Below are positions 17,314 to 25,050 of a DNA stretch of 64,000 nucleotides, piece after piece. The notes beneath the pieces were generated by a model, which saw only the letters and a list, made by a program, of their open reading frames with translations, was not told where the DNA came from and made no database searches. Position 1 is the first letter of the stretch. The number at the start of each line of letters is the position of its first letter. Where the stretch lies: contig NZ_CP048751.1 of the NCBI RefSeq assembly GCF_011064825.1, forward strand, positions 2,480,001 to 2,544,000. Direction: 5' to 3'. The translations under genes and the position numbers were made by a program. The DNA is from Brevundimonas mediterranea (GTDB lineage: Bacteria; Pseudomonadota; Alphaproteobacteria; Caulobacterales; Caulobacteraceae).

Positions 17314-19197
17314 TTACCCAGGTTTGACCGCCGGGGCGGCGTCAGGCAGGCGCTGCGGGAATTTCACCGCGTCCTGCAGCAGTTTACGGTCCAGAACCCA
17401 GGCCGCGATCCCCACCCAGCACACCAGAACAATGGCGTAGGCGCGCTCCCACCAGCCGACATTGTCGTCGTTGACCGTGCCGGGGAAGACGAGGTGTTTT
17501 GTAACAACCGTCAGAATCGCCATGATGACAAAAGTGGCGGCCAGGAAGATTTTCAGCCGGGGCGCGTCCCGGCGCGACGCCAGCCCCCACAGCAGCAGAA
17601 CCGGCGCCAGCTGGATGCCCAGGGCCAGGTTGATGATCATGTGGCGCGGATCGGGCCAGGGATACAGGGTCGAGGCCGACATGCCCGCCCCGGCCAGGAC
17701 GAAGACCACGGCGATCACGGCGGCGGCGATCCGCTTTTCCGTCAGGGCGTAGACGGCCAGGCCGAAGCCGATCCCCGCCAGGGCCGCCATCACCCCGGCG
17801 ACGAAGACCCCGCCGTTGAAGATGATCGGCGCCGGGGCCGTCGCCCCGCCCAGTTCGCTCAGATACTGGGTGGCGTTGTCGAAACCGGGATAGGCGGCGA
17901 TGGCGGCGGCCACCACCGTCAGGGCCAGCAGCGGTGCGGCCACGCCGATGGCCAGCAGACGCCGGCGGCGGTGATAGCGGGCGGTCGGGCGTCGCAAGGC
18001 CGCCAGGTCCACCGGCCAGGGCCGGCCGTCCAGCGGCTTCAGCCCCCACAGGGGGCGGATGGCGGGGATTCGCTTGACGACCTCGAAGACGGCGAAACTG
18101 CCCGCGAAGGTGATCAGCAACAGGGACAGGGCTTCCAGCCCGACGGGCAGGCGGGCGGGCCGGATGATCCAGACGGCGGCGACCAGGATGGTCTGGTGCG
18201 CCAGATAGAGGGGGAAGGTGGCCTCGGTCAGGTATTTCAGCACCGGTCCGCCGCGCGACCGAAGATGTTTGCTGCCGAAGCCCAGGATGGCGACGATCGT
18301 CGCCCACTGGTCCAGGCCATAGACCATGGCCTTGGGCACGCCCCAGAAGGCCCGCCCGCCCGGATGCCAGACCTGGGCCATCATGACCGGCAGGGCGACC
18401 GCAGCCAGACCCAGGGCGACCCAGCGATACCGCTCCATGTCGCGCCAGATCGTCTCGCGCCCGACGATGCAGAAGCCGAAGACGAAGGCGCCCAGCGACA
18501 GGGCGTGATTGTACCAGTCCCAGTGCAGGATGTTCGTCACCCCGAACCAGGGGAACAGCAGGATGCGGATGGCGATCAGGTAGAGGATCGGCAGGATCAG
18601 CACCCGCGGTCCCGCCAGCGCCTTCTCCAGCCACGCGCCCATCTGGTCGATCAGGCCCGGCCGACGCCACAGCAGCACGGTGACGACGCTGTAGGCGGCG
18701 ATATAGACGATGAACCACAGGTGGTTGACCGGAACCCCGTCGGCTAGGCCGCTCCAGCTGAACTCATGCACCATCCAGGCGGCGAAACCCGCCAGGCCGC
18801 TGGGCCAGCCGGCCTTGTCCATCGCCTCGATCCACGACTGGATCGGCACCAGGATCACGGCGCCGAACAGCAGGGGCGGGACCAGTCGCGCGAACCGGGC
18901 TCGCGCCACCTCGCGCGGACTGCGCCGGAAGGTCATGAACCGCAGCGCCGCCCCTGACACCAGGAACAGCAGGGTCAGCCGCCAGGGATTGGTGATCAAT
19001 ATGGCTTCGCGCATCCACTCGAAGGTGTGGACGCTGTGCACGTGCCAGCCATAGACCCCGTAGACCAGGCCGACATGGTACAGGATCAGCAGGCCAAAGG
19101 CCCCGACCCGGATCCAGTCCAGATCATAGCGGCGCGTGGACGAGGGAGCAGAGGGGGGCACGGCCGCGTCTATGATCCGGTGCGCGGCGTCAGGCAA
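17314..19197 (-). CDS. Acyltransferase-3 (OpgC-like) fused to a DUF998 domain
   Basis: A 627-aa polytopic membrane protein. Residues about 22-380 form an acyltransferase-3 domain: YDLDWIRVGAF then ILYHVG with the expected catalytic His41, and a late LAHQ segment. This family includes OpgC, which succinylates periplasmic glucans. Residues about 415-610 resemble DUF998: PGFDNATQYLSELGG at 437-451, then NGGVFVAGV and several membrane spans. The start is TTG at 19197 with a poor ribosome binding site, so the true start may be slightly downstream. It lies upstream of opgH on the same strand. The role in glucan decoration is inference. Confidence 0.85.
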   Translation of the reverse strand: MPDAAHRIIDAAVPPSAPSSTRRYDLDWIRVGAFGLLILYHVGLVYGVYGWHVHSVHTFEWMREAILITNPWRLTLLFLVSGAALRFMTFRRSPREVARARFARLVPPLLFGAVILVPIQSWIEAMDKAGWPSGLAGFAAWMVHEFSWSGLADGVPVNHLWFIVYIAAYSVVTVLLWRRPGLIDQMGAWLEKALAGPRVLILPILYLIAIRILLFPWFGVTNILHWDWYNHALSLGAFVFGFCIVGRETIWRDMERYRWVALGLAAVALPVMMAQVWHPGGRAFWGVPKAMVYGLDQWATIVAILGFGSKHLRSRGGPVLKYLTEATFPLYLAHQTILVAAVWIIRPARLPVGLEALSLLLITFAGSFAVFEVVKRIPAIRPLWGLKPLDGRPWPVDLAALRRPTARYHRRRRLLAIGVAAPLLALTVVAAAIAAYPGFDNATQYLSELGGATAPAPIIFNGGVFVAGVMAALAGIGFGLAVYALTEKRIAAAVIAVVFVLAGAGMSASTLYPWPDPRHMIINLALGIQLAPVLLLWGLASRRDAPRLKIFLAATFVIMAILTVVTKHLVFPGTVNDDNVGWWERAYAIVLVCWVGIAAWVLDRKLLQDAVKFPQRLPDAAPAVKPG

Positions 19198-19224
19198 TAC
19201 GGGTATGATCTGGAGAGGGGTTCG

Positions 19225-19524
19225 TCAGGCTGCGGCCAGCGGACGCACCCGGATGTCCTGCTCGTGGGCGCGGGCCTTGGCGAGGTCATGCCTGGCCTGC
19301 ATGCGCACCAGGGTGTCGGCGCTGACGCCGAACAGTTTTTCGAAGCGGATGGCCATTTCGGCGGAAACGCCCGACCGGCCATTCAGCAGGTTGCTGGCGG
19401 CCTGACGCGTCACGCCGAGCGCGTCGGCCAAGGCCGTGACGCTGAGATTCCGGGGCGTCACAAGCTCGTCCCGAAGCCAGGCGCCCGGGTGGACGGCGAA
19501 GGCGGAATGAAGTCGGATAGCCAT
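19225..19524 (-). CDS. higA: HigA-family antitoxin
   Basis: A 99-aa protein beginning HPGAWLRDEL, with a helix-turn-helix at about 29-55 (VTALADALGVTRQAASNLLNG), typical of XRE-type HigA antitoxins. It binds and neutralises the toxin encoded immediately upstream and represses the pair. Its first codon abuts the end of the toxin gene. The operator is probably the palindrome at 19837-19854. Confidence 0.92.
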   Translation of the reverse strand: MAIRLHSAFAVHPGAWLRDELVTPRNLSVTALADALGVTRQAASNLLNGRSGVSAEMAIRFEKLFGVSADTLVRMQARHDLAKARAHEQDIRVRPLAAA

Positions 19525-19811
19525 CAGTGATAATCCTCCAAGTCCATGTCCTCGACCGCGAGGGCGTCGTTGATTCGGAAGGTGAGCCGCCAGTTCCTGG
19601 TGAGGGTCAGGGACCAGACGCCCGCGCGATCCCCCGTCAGCCGGTGTGCGCCAAAGTTGGGCGGCGCCAGCAATTCATCTTCTGTGGCGATGGCGTCGAG
19701 ATAGGCCAGGATATTGGTGATCCGGCCTACCAACGCGGCGGGCAGACCCTTGGCTTTTCCCGTTTCCGCGAAATGCCGCAGAGCCTTGTGCCTGATGCTT
19801 TCGATCTCCAC
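19524..19811 (-). CDS. higB: HigB-type RelE/ParE-superfamily toxin
   Basis: A 95-aa protein with the family pattern: LRHFAETGKAKGL near the start, HRLTGDRAGVWSLTLTRNWRLTFR at about 56-79, and a terminal DLEDYH. HigB toxins cut mRNA at the ribosome. Toxin precedes antitoxin, the usual higBA order. The start appears to be GTG at 19811, only about 5 nt after a plausible -10 box, so the mRNA may be leaderless. Confidence 0.9.
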   Translation of the reverse strand: MEIESIRHKALRHFAETGKAKGLPAALVGRITNILAYLDAIATEDELLAPPNFGAHRLTGDRAGVWSLTLTRNWRLTFRINDALAVEDMDLEDYH

Positions 19812-19820
19812 GTGGCAATG

Positions 19821-19854
19821 TCACGTCCGGCGTGATAACTGTCAAGTGACAGTT
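19821..19854 (-). promoter_or_regulatory. higBA promoter and operator
   Basis: AACTGTCAAGTGACAGTT (19837-19854) is a perfect 8-bp inverted repeat with 2-bp spacer. A second repeat, TCACG-N5-CGTGA, lies at 19821-19835. On the minus strand TTGACA (19845-19840) overlaps the palindrome, and GACATT lies 17 nt further on as a -10 candidate. Repressor binding would cover the -35. Confidence 0.6.
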
Positions 19855-19869
19855 GACGGATTTCGAGGT

Positions 19870-21192
19870 TCAGGCCGGCGCCGTGGTCAGTCCCAGGGCC
19901 TTCAGCGTCGCGGCGATCGACGCGTCCTGCTCCGCCTGATACAGGGCCATCTCGTCCAGCACCGACCGGCCCAGGGCCTGTTCGAAATCGGCCTTGGCCG
20001 GGTCGACGGCATAGGCTTCGCGCACCTCGGCCCCGAGGTTGGACTGGAAGATGCCGGCCGCGCTGACGGGCAGGAAGTCCTCGTAGGTGATCGGCTCCGC
20101 GACGACGTGTCCCAGGGCGATCAGGGCCTCCAGATCGGCGGTCTCGGCGCGGGCCGCCTGGCCCTGGGGCGTCGCGCGATAGCGGAACCAGGCCAGGCCG
20201 TCCCGGCGCAGGGCGGCCCAGTCGTCGGGCAGGGCCGAGAAGTCCTTGTTCGCCAGGGCCGCATCGTACAGGGCCCGGCCGACAGGGGTCAGGGCGCAGC
20301 CGCGCTGTTCGATCTCGCCGAAGCGGGCGGTGTGGACGCCCTGGGTCGTCCCGTCCGCGTCGGGGAAGGCGATGGCCTCCTGCAAGGCTTTGAAACTGGT
20401 CTGGCGCAACAGGATGGCGCAGGCGCGGTCGGGCGGACCCTCGATCGTCTCCTTGGGCGTGATGCCGCGTTCGGGCATGGCGGCCTGGGCGGCGTCGATG
20501 TCGAGCGTGCGCGGGGTCAGGTGGTTGATGTGCGGTCCCTTGAAGCTGACCACGTCGGCGATCAGCCGGTGGGCGGCGACCAGCCGCTCATAGGTTGGTG
20601 CGCTGACCGTCGCCTGGGCGTGCCAGCGGAAGGTCTCCAGCAGCTCGGAGACGAACCGGTCGGTCTGAGCCTCGTCCAGGCCGCCGGCGGTCTCGGCCGT
20701 TTCGATCAGGGTGCGGGCGCCGGGGGTGAAGATGTCGCGCCGGGCCAGGGCGGCGGCGGCTTCCGCCCTCAGGGCCTCGTCCTCGATCAGCTCCAGCCGC
20801 AGCAGGGAGCAGAAGACCCGGAAGGGATTGCGCGCCAGGGCGGCCGGATCGACCGGGCGGAAGGCCGTCGAATGGACCGGCACCCCGGCGGGCGCCAGAT
20901 TGTAGTAGCTGACCGGCGCCATGCCCATGACGGCGAAGGCGCGGGCGATGGTGGCCAGTTCATCGGCCGTGCCGACGCGGATGGCGCCGTGACGTTCTTC
21001 GGACAGCCGCGCCAGTTCGCCCGAGGCCGCCAGACGGTCCGCCGCCGCCGGATCGGCCTTCAGAACCCCGGCGTTGATCTCGGCCACCAGGGCCAGAAGC
21101 TCGCCGTACTGGGGCACCTCGGCCCGGTACATGGCGGACAGGGCGGCCGAGAAACGGCTGCGAATTTCATCGGGGTGGACGAAGTCGGACAT
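19870..21192 (-). CDS. hglS: 2-oxoadipate dioxygenase/decarboxylase HglS (YdcJ family)
   Basis: A 440-aa protein of the DUF1338/VOC fold. In Pseudomonas putida HglS converts 2-oxoadipate to D-2-hydroxyglutarate in D-lysine breakdown with an Fe(II) centre. Plausible metal ligands here are H68 (ERHGAIRVG), H224 (GPHINHLTPR) and E293 (RFGEIEQRG). PVHSTAFRPVD near 105 and FLPVSAAGIFQSNL near the C-terminus are family blocks. ATG with GGGAG 7 nt upstream. No other lysine-pathway gene is adjacent, so the physiological context is unclear. Confidence 0.9.
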   Translation of the reverse strand: MSDFVHPDEIRSRFSAALSAMYRAEVPQYGELLALVAEINAGVLKADPAAADRLAASGELARLSEERHGAIRVGTADELATIARAFAVMGMAPVSYYNLAPAGVPVHSTAFRPVDPAALARNPFRVFCSLLRLELIEDEALRAEAAAALARRDIFTPGARTLIETAETAGGLDEAQTDRFVSELLETFRWHAQATVSAPTYERLVAAHRLIADVVSFKGPHINHLTPRTLDIDAAQAAMPERGITPKETIEGPPDRACAILLRQTSFKALQEAIAFPDADGTTQGVHTARFGEIEQRGCALTPVGRALYDAALANKDFSALPDDWAALRRDGLAWFRYRATPQGQAARAETADLEALIALGHVVAEPITYEDFLPVSAAGIFQSNLGAEVREAYAVDPAKADFEQALGRSVLDEMALYQAEQDASIAATLKALGLTTAPA

Positions 21193-21285
21193 GAGGGCTC
21201 CCTGGACCTTTTCGCCGTTCCCTACGCCTGTCGGCCGCCGACGCCTAGCCGGCGGCCACAGGACATTTCGCCCGATAACGGGGGA

Positions 21286-21936
21286 TCAGGCCTCGACGCC
21301 GACCCCGATGGGGCAGACCACGCCGGTGCCGCCGATGCCGCAATAGCCGGCCGGGTTCTTGGCCAGATAGCCCTGGTGATAGGCCTCGGCGTAGAAATAC
21401 TCCCCCGCCGGTTCGATCTCGGTGGTGATGGTCCCACGCCCCGCCGCCGTCAGGGCCGCCTGATAGGCGTTGCGCGACGCCTCGGCTTCGGCCTGTTGTT
21501 CGTCGTTCAGGGTGTAGATGGCCGAGCGGTAGGTGGTGCCCACGTCATTGCCCTGGCGCATGCCCTGGGTCGGGTCATGATTCTCCCAGAAGGCCTTCAG
21601 CAGTTCGGCGTAGGTGATCACCTTGGGGTCGAACACCACCTTGACCACCTCGGCATGGCCGGTGCGGCCGGTGCAGGTCTCCTCGTAGGTCGGATTGGGC
21701 GTGATCCCGCCGGAATAGCCGGCCGAGGTCACCCAGACGCCCGGCAGGCTCCAGAAGATCCGCTCCACGCCCCAGAAACAGCCCATGCCGAAGATCGCCG
21801 TCTGGAACCCGTCCGGATAGGGGCCCTTCAGCGGATGGCCGCTGACATAATGGACCTCGTCGGTCGCCAGGGGCTCTGCGCGGCCGGGCAGGGCGGTCTC
21901 TGCGGTGGGCAGTTCCGCGCTTTTCTTGAACAACAT
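21286..21936 (-). CDS. msrA: Peptide methionine-S-sulfoxide reductase MsrA
   Basis: A 216-aa enzyme that reduces methionine S-sulfoxide in proteins. The active-site motif GCFWG is at 52-56, with YSGG and GHAEVV segments further on. The 45-residue N-terminal lead matches the longer MsrA subgroup and shows no signal peptide. GGAG precedes the ATG at 21936. It sits alone, about 90 bp upstream of hglS. Confidence 0.96.
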   Translation of the reverse strand: MLFKKSAELPTAETALPGRAEPLATDEVHYVSGHPLKGPYPDGFQTAIFGMGCFWGVERIFWSLPGVWVTSAGYSGGITPNPTYEETCTGRTGHAEVVKVVFDPKVITYAELLKAFWENHDPTQGMRQGNDVGTTYRSAIYTLNDEQQAEAEASRNAYQAALTAAGRGTITTEIEPAGEYFYAEAYHQGYLAKNPAGYCGIGGTGVVCPIGVGVEA

Positions 21937-22074
21937 CGGGGCTCCTCGGACGAAAAATGACTTCGACGCCTATATGGGGATGTCAGAGGCGCTTGCCGAG
22001 GGGGCGAGTGTGTTCTATCAGGCCCGCCTCCCGCCGGATCGACCTCCGGCGGCGCGCAAGACGTGGCGTGAAAC

Positions 22075-22164
22075 GGACAGGTGGCGGAGTGGTCGATCGC
22101 GCACGCTTGGAAAGCGTGTGTAGGTGAAAGCCTACCGAGGGTTCGAATCCCTCTCTGTCCGCCA
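22075..22164 (+). tRNA. tRNA-Ser (anticodon GGA)
   Basis: A 90-nt class II tRNA with long variable arm. The acceptor stem pairs 22075-22081 with 22154-22160, the anticodon GGA is at 22109-22111, the T-loop is GTTCGAATCC, and CCA is encoded at 22162-22164. It reads UCC and UCU codons. Confidence 0.97.
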
Positions 22165-22305
22165 CGCGTTGCAGCCTGTGAAATACTAGGCTCTGTAGAC
22201 AGCGGAGTGAGAGCGCCCAGATCCGCACCAAAAACAAGTTTGGGCGAATTTGGGTTCAGCGGATCCCCGCCCCTCCAAAAGAAGCGTGGATTGGGTGTTG
22301 CGGAT

Positions 22306-22319
22306 AGGAAGCGCTTGCG
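22306..22319. promoter_or_regulatory. LacI-type operator, imperfect, before the regulator gene
   Basis: AGGAAGCGCTTGCG matches the TGGAAGCGCTTCCA sites found downstream in 10 of 14 positions. It lies about 40 nt before the regulator start and suggests autoregulation. Confidence 0.55.
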
Positions 22320-22359
22320 GCTGCTTGCAGTCGCCGGCGCCATGGGTCATCCAGAGATC

Positions 22360-23421
22360 ATGTGGAGACCGGATCAGGGCCTGTCGGCCAGAAAACCCAC
22401 GATCGACGATGTGGCGCGTCTGTCGGGCGTGGGGCGGACGACCGTATCGCGGGTGCTCAACGGCGGGCCGAACGTCCGGGAGCCGGTGCGGCGCAAGGTG
22501 CTGGAGGCGGTGCAGACGCTCGACTATCGCGTCAATCCGCAGGCGCGGTCCCTGGCGGGCGGCGGCAGCCGCATGCTGGCGCTGGTTCTCGCATCGGATC
22601 TGGATGCGGAGCCCAACTCCTTCTACGCCTCGGCGCTGGAACTGGGGGCGGTGCGGCAATGCCTGCATTCGGGCTTTCAGCTGTTCACGCGCCATGTACC
22701 GCAGGACGATCCCGCAGCAATCCAGCAGGTGATCGACATCGCGCTCAACCAGAGATGCCAAGGGGTGATCCTGACGCCGCCGTTCTCGGACAACGCCGAC
22801 CTGATCCAGCAATTGAGAGCGAGAGGCGTACACTTGGCCGCCATCTCGCCGGGCGGCGGCGGGCTGGGGCTGGTCGACGCCGTCGGCATCGACGACGAGG
22901 CCGGCGGGCGCGACATCGCGCGGTATCTGTTGGAGCTTGGCCATCGCCATCTCGCCTATCTCGGCGGCATCGCCGGGCACCTGTCGGCCGAAAGTCGGCT
23001 GGACGGCGTGAGGCGGGCGATGCGGGAGGTGGGGCTGCCGGACGACGCCCTCACGGTGGAACGCGGGGATTTCACCTTCCGGTCTGGAAGCTTGATCGCC
23101 GCGCGAATGCTGGCGCGTTCACCACGTCCCACGGCGCTGATCTGCGCCAACGACGACATGGCGGCGGGCGCGCTGTCGGTCGCCCATGCGCGCGGCCTCC
23201 AGGTGCCGGGCGATGTGTCGATCTCCGGCTTCGACGACACGCCGGTCTCGGCCATCGTCTGGCCGCCCCTGACGACCGTGCATCAGCCGCTGAAGGCCAT
23301 GGGCGGGGAGGCCGTTCGACTGCTGTCCGAGCGGATCACCGGTGGGGGCGGGGATTGGGCCTTCCGCACCTTGCCCCATTCGGTCGTCGTGCGGGAATCC
23401 GCCGGCGCCTGGGAGGCTTAA
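22360..23421 (+). CDS. LacI-family transcriptional repressor
   Basis: A 353-aa regulator. The N-terminal helix-turn-helix is clear (TIDDVARLSGVGRTTVSRVLNG at about 14-35), followed by the hinge helix ARSLAGG and a periplasmic-binding-like sugar domain with GIDDEAGGRDIARYL and ISGFDDTPVS blocks. The ATG at 22360 gives a normal-length leader; an alternative ATG at 22342 adds six residues. Neither has a strong ribosome binding site. Palindromic sites before this gene, the GH30 gene and the receptor gene make it the likely repressor of the glucan locus. Confidence 0.92.
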   Translation: MWRPDQGLSARKPTIDDVARLSGVGRTTVSRVLNGGPNVREPVRRKVLEAVQTLDYRVNPQARSLAGGGSRMLALVLASDLDAEPNSFYASALELGAVRQCLHSGFQLFTRHVPQDDPAAIQQVIDIALNQRCQGVILTPPFSDNADLIQQLRARGVHLAAISPGGGGLGLVDAVGIDDEAGGRDIARYLLELGHRHLAYLGGIAGHLSAESRLDGVRRAMREVGLPDDALTVERGDFTFRSGSLIAARMLARSPRPTALICANDDMAAGALSVAHARGLQVPGDVSISGFDDTPVSAIVWPPLTTVHQPLKAMGGEAVRLLSERITGGGGDWAFRTLPHSVVVRESAGAWEA

Positions 23422-23433
23422 GACGGTCATCGC

Positions 23434-23474
23434 TTGACGCCCCGGTCTGCGGCGTCATTATGGAAGCGCTTCCA
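23434..23474 (+). promoter_or_regulatory. GH30 promoter with LacI-type operator
   Basis: TTGACG (23434-23439), 16 nt, CATTAT (23456-23461), then the perfect 14-bp palindrome TGGAAGCGCTTCCA (23461-23474). The operator would cover the transcription start, the classic repression layout. Confidence 0.75.
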
Positions 23475-23513
23475 ATTAAAGGGCGCGTGCGAGACGCCTG
23501 TAGGGAGGATGGC

Positions 23514-24929
23514 ATGAAACGACGGGATCGGCTGTGGGCGAGCGCCTGCGCCATGGCTTTGGCCGCGCTGGCGGCGGCCGGATGCGCATCGGCGCCGGAC
23601 GGCGGCTGGGTGACGTCGGGCGATCGGTCGCGGCTGCTCACGCCGGAGCGGCTGGTGATGAAAGCAGAGGTCGCCGGCTCCGGGGCGCCGACGATTCTCC
23701 TCGACCCCGACGCGCCGCTGCAAACCATGGTCGGCTTCGGCGCCGCCGTGACGGATGCGACCGCCCATCTGATCCAGACTCGAATGACGCCGTCCCAGCG
23801 CGACGCCTTGCTGCGTGATCTGTTCGGACGGGAGAACGGCGGCCTCGGGTTCGATTTCACGCGGGTGACGATCGGGGCGTCGGACTTTTCGCTGAACCAT
23901 TACAGTCTGGCGGACGCCGAGGATCCGTCGCTGGCCGGCTTTTCGGTTGCACCCATGGCGGCTGAGGTCTTTCCGACGGTGCGCCAGGCGCTGGCGATCA
24001 ATCCCGAGCTCAAGGTCATGGCCACGCCTTGGAGCGCGCCGGGCTGGATGAAGACCACGGGCTCGATGATCCAGGGCGAACTGAAGCCTGAATACTATTC
24101 CACCTACGCCGACTATCTGACGCGCTACATCTCGGCTGCGGCCGACGCGGGCGTGCCGACCGACTATATCAGCATCCAGAACGAGCCGGACTTCGAGCCT
24201 GACTCCTATCCTGGCATGCGCTGGGGCGCCGAGGGACGGGCGCGGTTCATCGGACGCGACCTGGGGCCCCGGTTGGAGCGGGCGGGTCTTGAGACGAAGA
24301 TCCTCGACTGGGATCATAACTGGGACAAGCTGGAGCAGCCCCTGGGCGTGCTGAACGACCCTGTGGCGCGGCCCTATGTCTCCGGGGTGGCCTGGCACTG
24401 CTACGCGGGCGACGTGGCGGCCCAGTCCCGGGTGTTCGACGCCTATCCTGACAAGGACGTCTTCTTCACCGAGTGCTCGGGGGGCGACTGGGCGTCCGGC
24501 TTCAAGGACAGTTTCGTCTGGACGATGAAGTCCCTGATCATCGGTTCGGTCGAGAACCATGCGCGCGGCGTGCTGATGTGGAACATCGCCCTGGACGAGA
24601 ACCATGGCCCCCACGCCGGCGGATGCAGCGATTGCCGCGGCGTGGTCACGATCGACAGCCGCACGGGCGCGGTTCAGAGGAACCAGGAATACTACGCCTT
24701 CGGGCACGCCAGCCGGTTTGTGCGTCAGGGCGCGCGTCGCGTCGCCGTTTCCAAACCGGAGGGGCTTGAGGCGGTCGGTTTCGTCAATCCCGACGGCCGA
24801 CGGGTGCTGGTGGTCCTCAACGCGTCTGACGTCGAGGCCCGGTTCCAAATCGGCGAAGACCGGCTGCGGGCTGTGGTCGCTCTCCCGCCAGCAAGCGCTG
24901 CAACCTACGTGTGGAGCGGACCCCGCTAA
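23514..24929 (+). CDS. GH30-family glycoside hydrolase, lipoprotein
   Basis: A 471-aa secreted enzyme resembling glucosylceramidase/beta-1,6-glucanase (GH30). The signal peptide ends in a lipobox, ALAAAGC, pointing to an outer-membrane lipoprotein. MVGFGAAVTDATAHLI marks the barrel start. The predicted acid/base is E224 (QNEPDF) and the nucleophile is E320 (FFTECSGG). A C-terminal beta-sandwich (about 400-471) completes the family. The ATG has GGGAGG 8 nt upstream. The substrate is probably a beta-1,6- or mixed beta-glucan, inferred from the GH3 enzyme and receptor beside it. Confidence 0.92.
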   Translation: MKRRDRLWASACAMALAALAAAGCASAPDGGWVTSGDRSRLLTPERLVMKAEVAGSGAPTILLDPDAPLQTMVGFGAAVTDATAHLIQTRMTPSQRDALLRDLFGRENGGLGFDFTRVTIGASDFSLNHYSLADAEDPSLAGFSVAPMAAEVFPTVRQALAINPELKVMATPWSAPGWMKTTGSMIQGELKPEYYSTYADYLTRYISAAADAGVPTDYISIQNEPDFEPDSYPGMRWGAEGRARFIGRDLGPRLERAGLETKILDWDHNWDKLEQPLGVLNDPVARPYVSGVAWHCYAGDVAAQSRVFDAYPDKDVFFTECSGGDWASGFKDSFVWTMKSLIIGSVENHARGVLMWNIALDENHGPHAGGCSDCRGVVTIDSRTGAVQRNQEYYAFGHASRFVRQGARRVAVSKPEGLEAVGFVNPDGRRVLVVLNASDVEARFQIGEDRLRAVVALPPASAATYVWSGPR

Positions 24930-24937
24930 AGCTCGTA

Positions 24938-24982
24938 TTGCCAAAGACGAATAAGGCGGTATGGTGTTGGAAGCGCTTCCAA
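24938..24982 (+). promoter_or_regulatory. Receptor promoter with LacI-type operator
   Basis: TTGCCA (24938-24943), 16 nt, TATGGT (24960-24965), then the perfect 16-bp palindrome TTGGAAGCGCTTCCAA (24967-24982). The layout is the same as at the GH30 gene. Confidence 0.75.
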
Positions 24983-25050
24983 TACGGCGCCAAAGAGATG
25001 GACGCCGGGCTCAAAGGGCCCGCGCCAAGGGAAACGTGAGGGGAGATCAC

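Noticed and set aside
21233..21257. GC hairpin between msrA and hglS as terminator
   Set aside because: An 8-bp stem without any T-run; may simply be GC-rich spacer.
22075..22340. tRNA-Ser as an integration site for the glucan locus
   Set aside because: No integrase and no repeated tRNA 3' end was found downstream.
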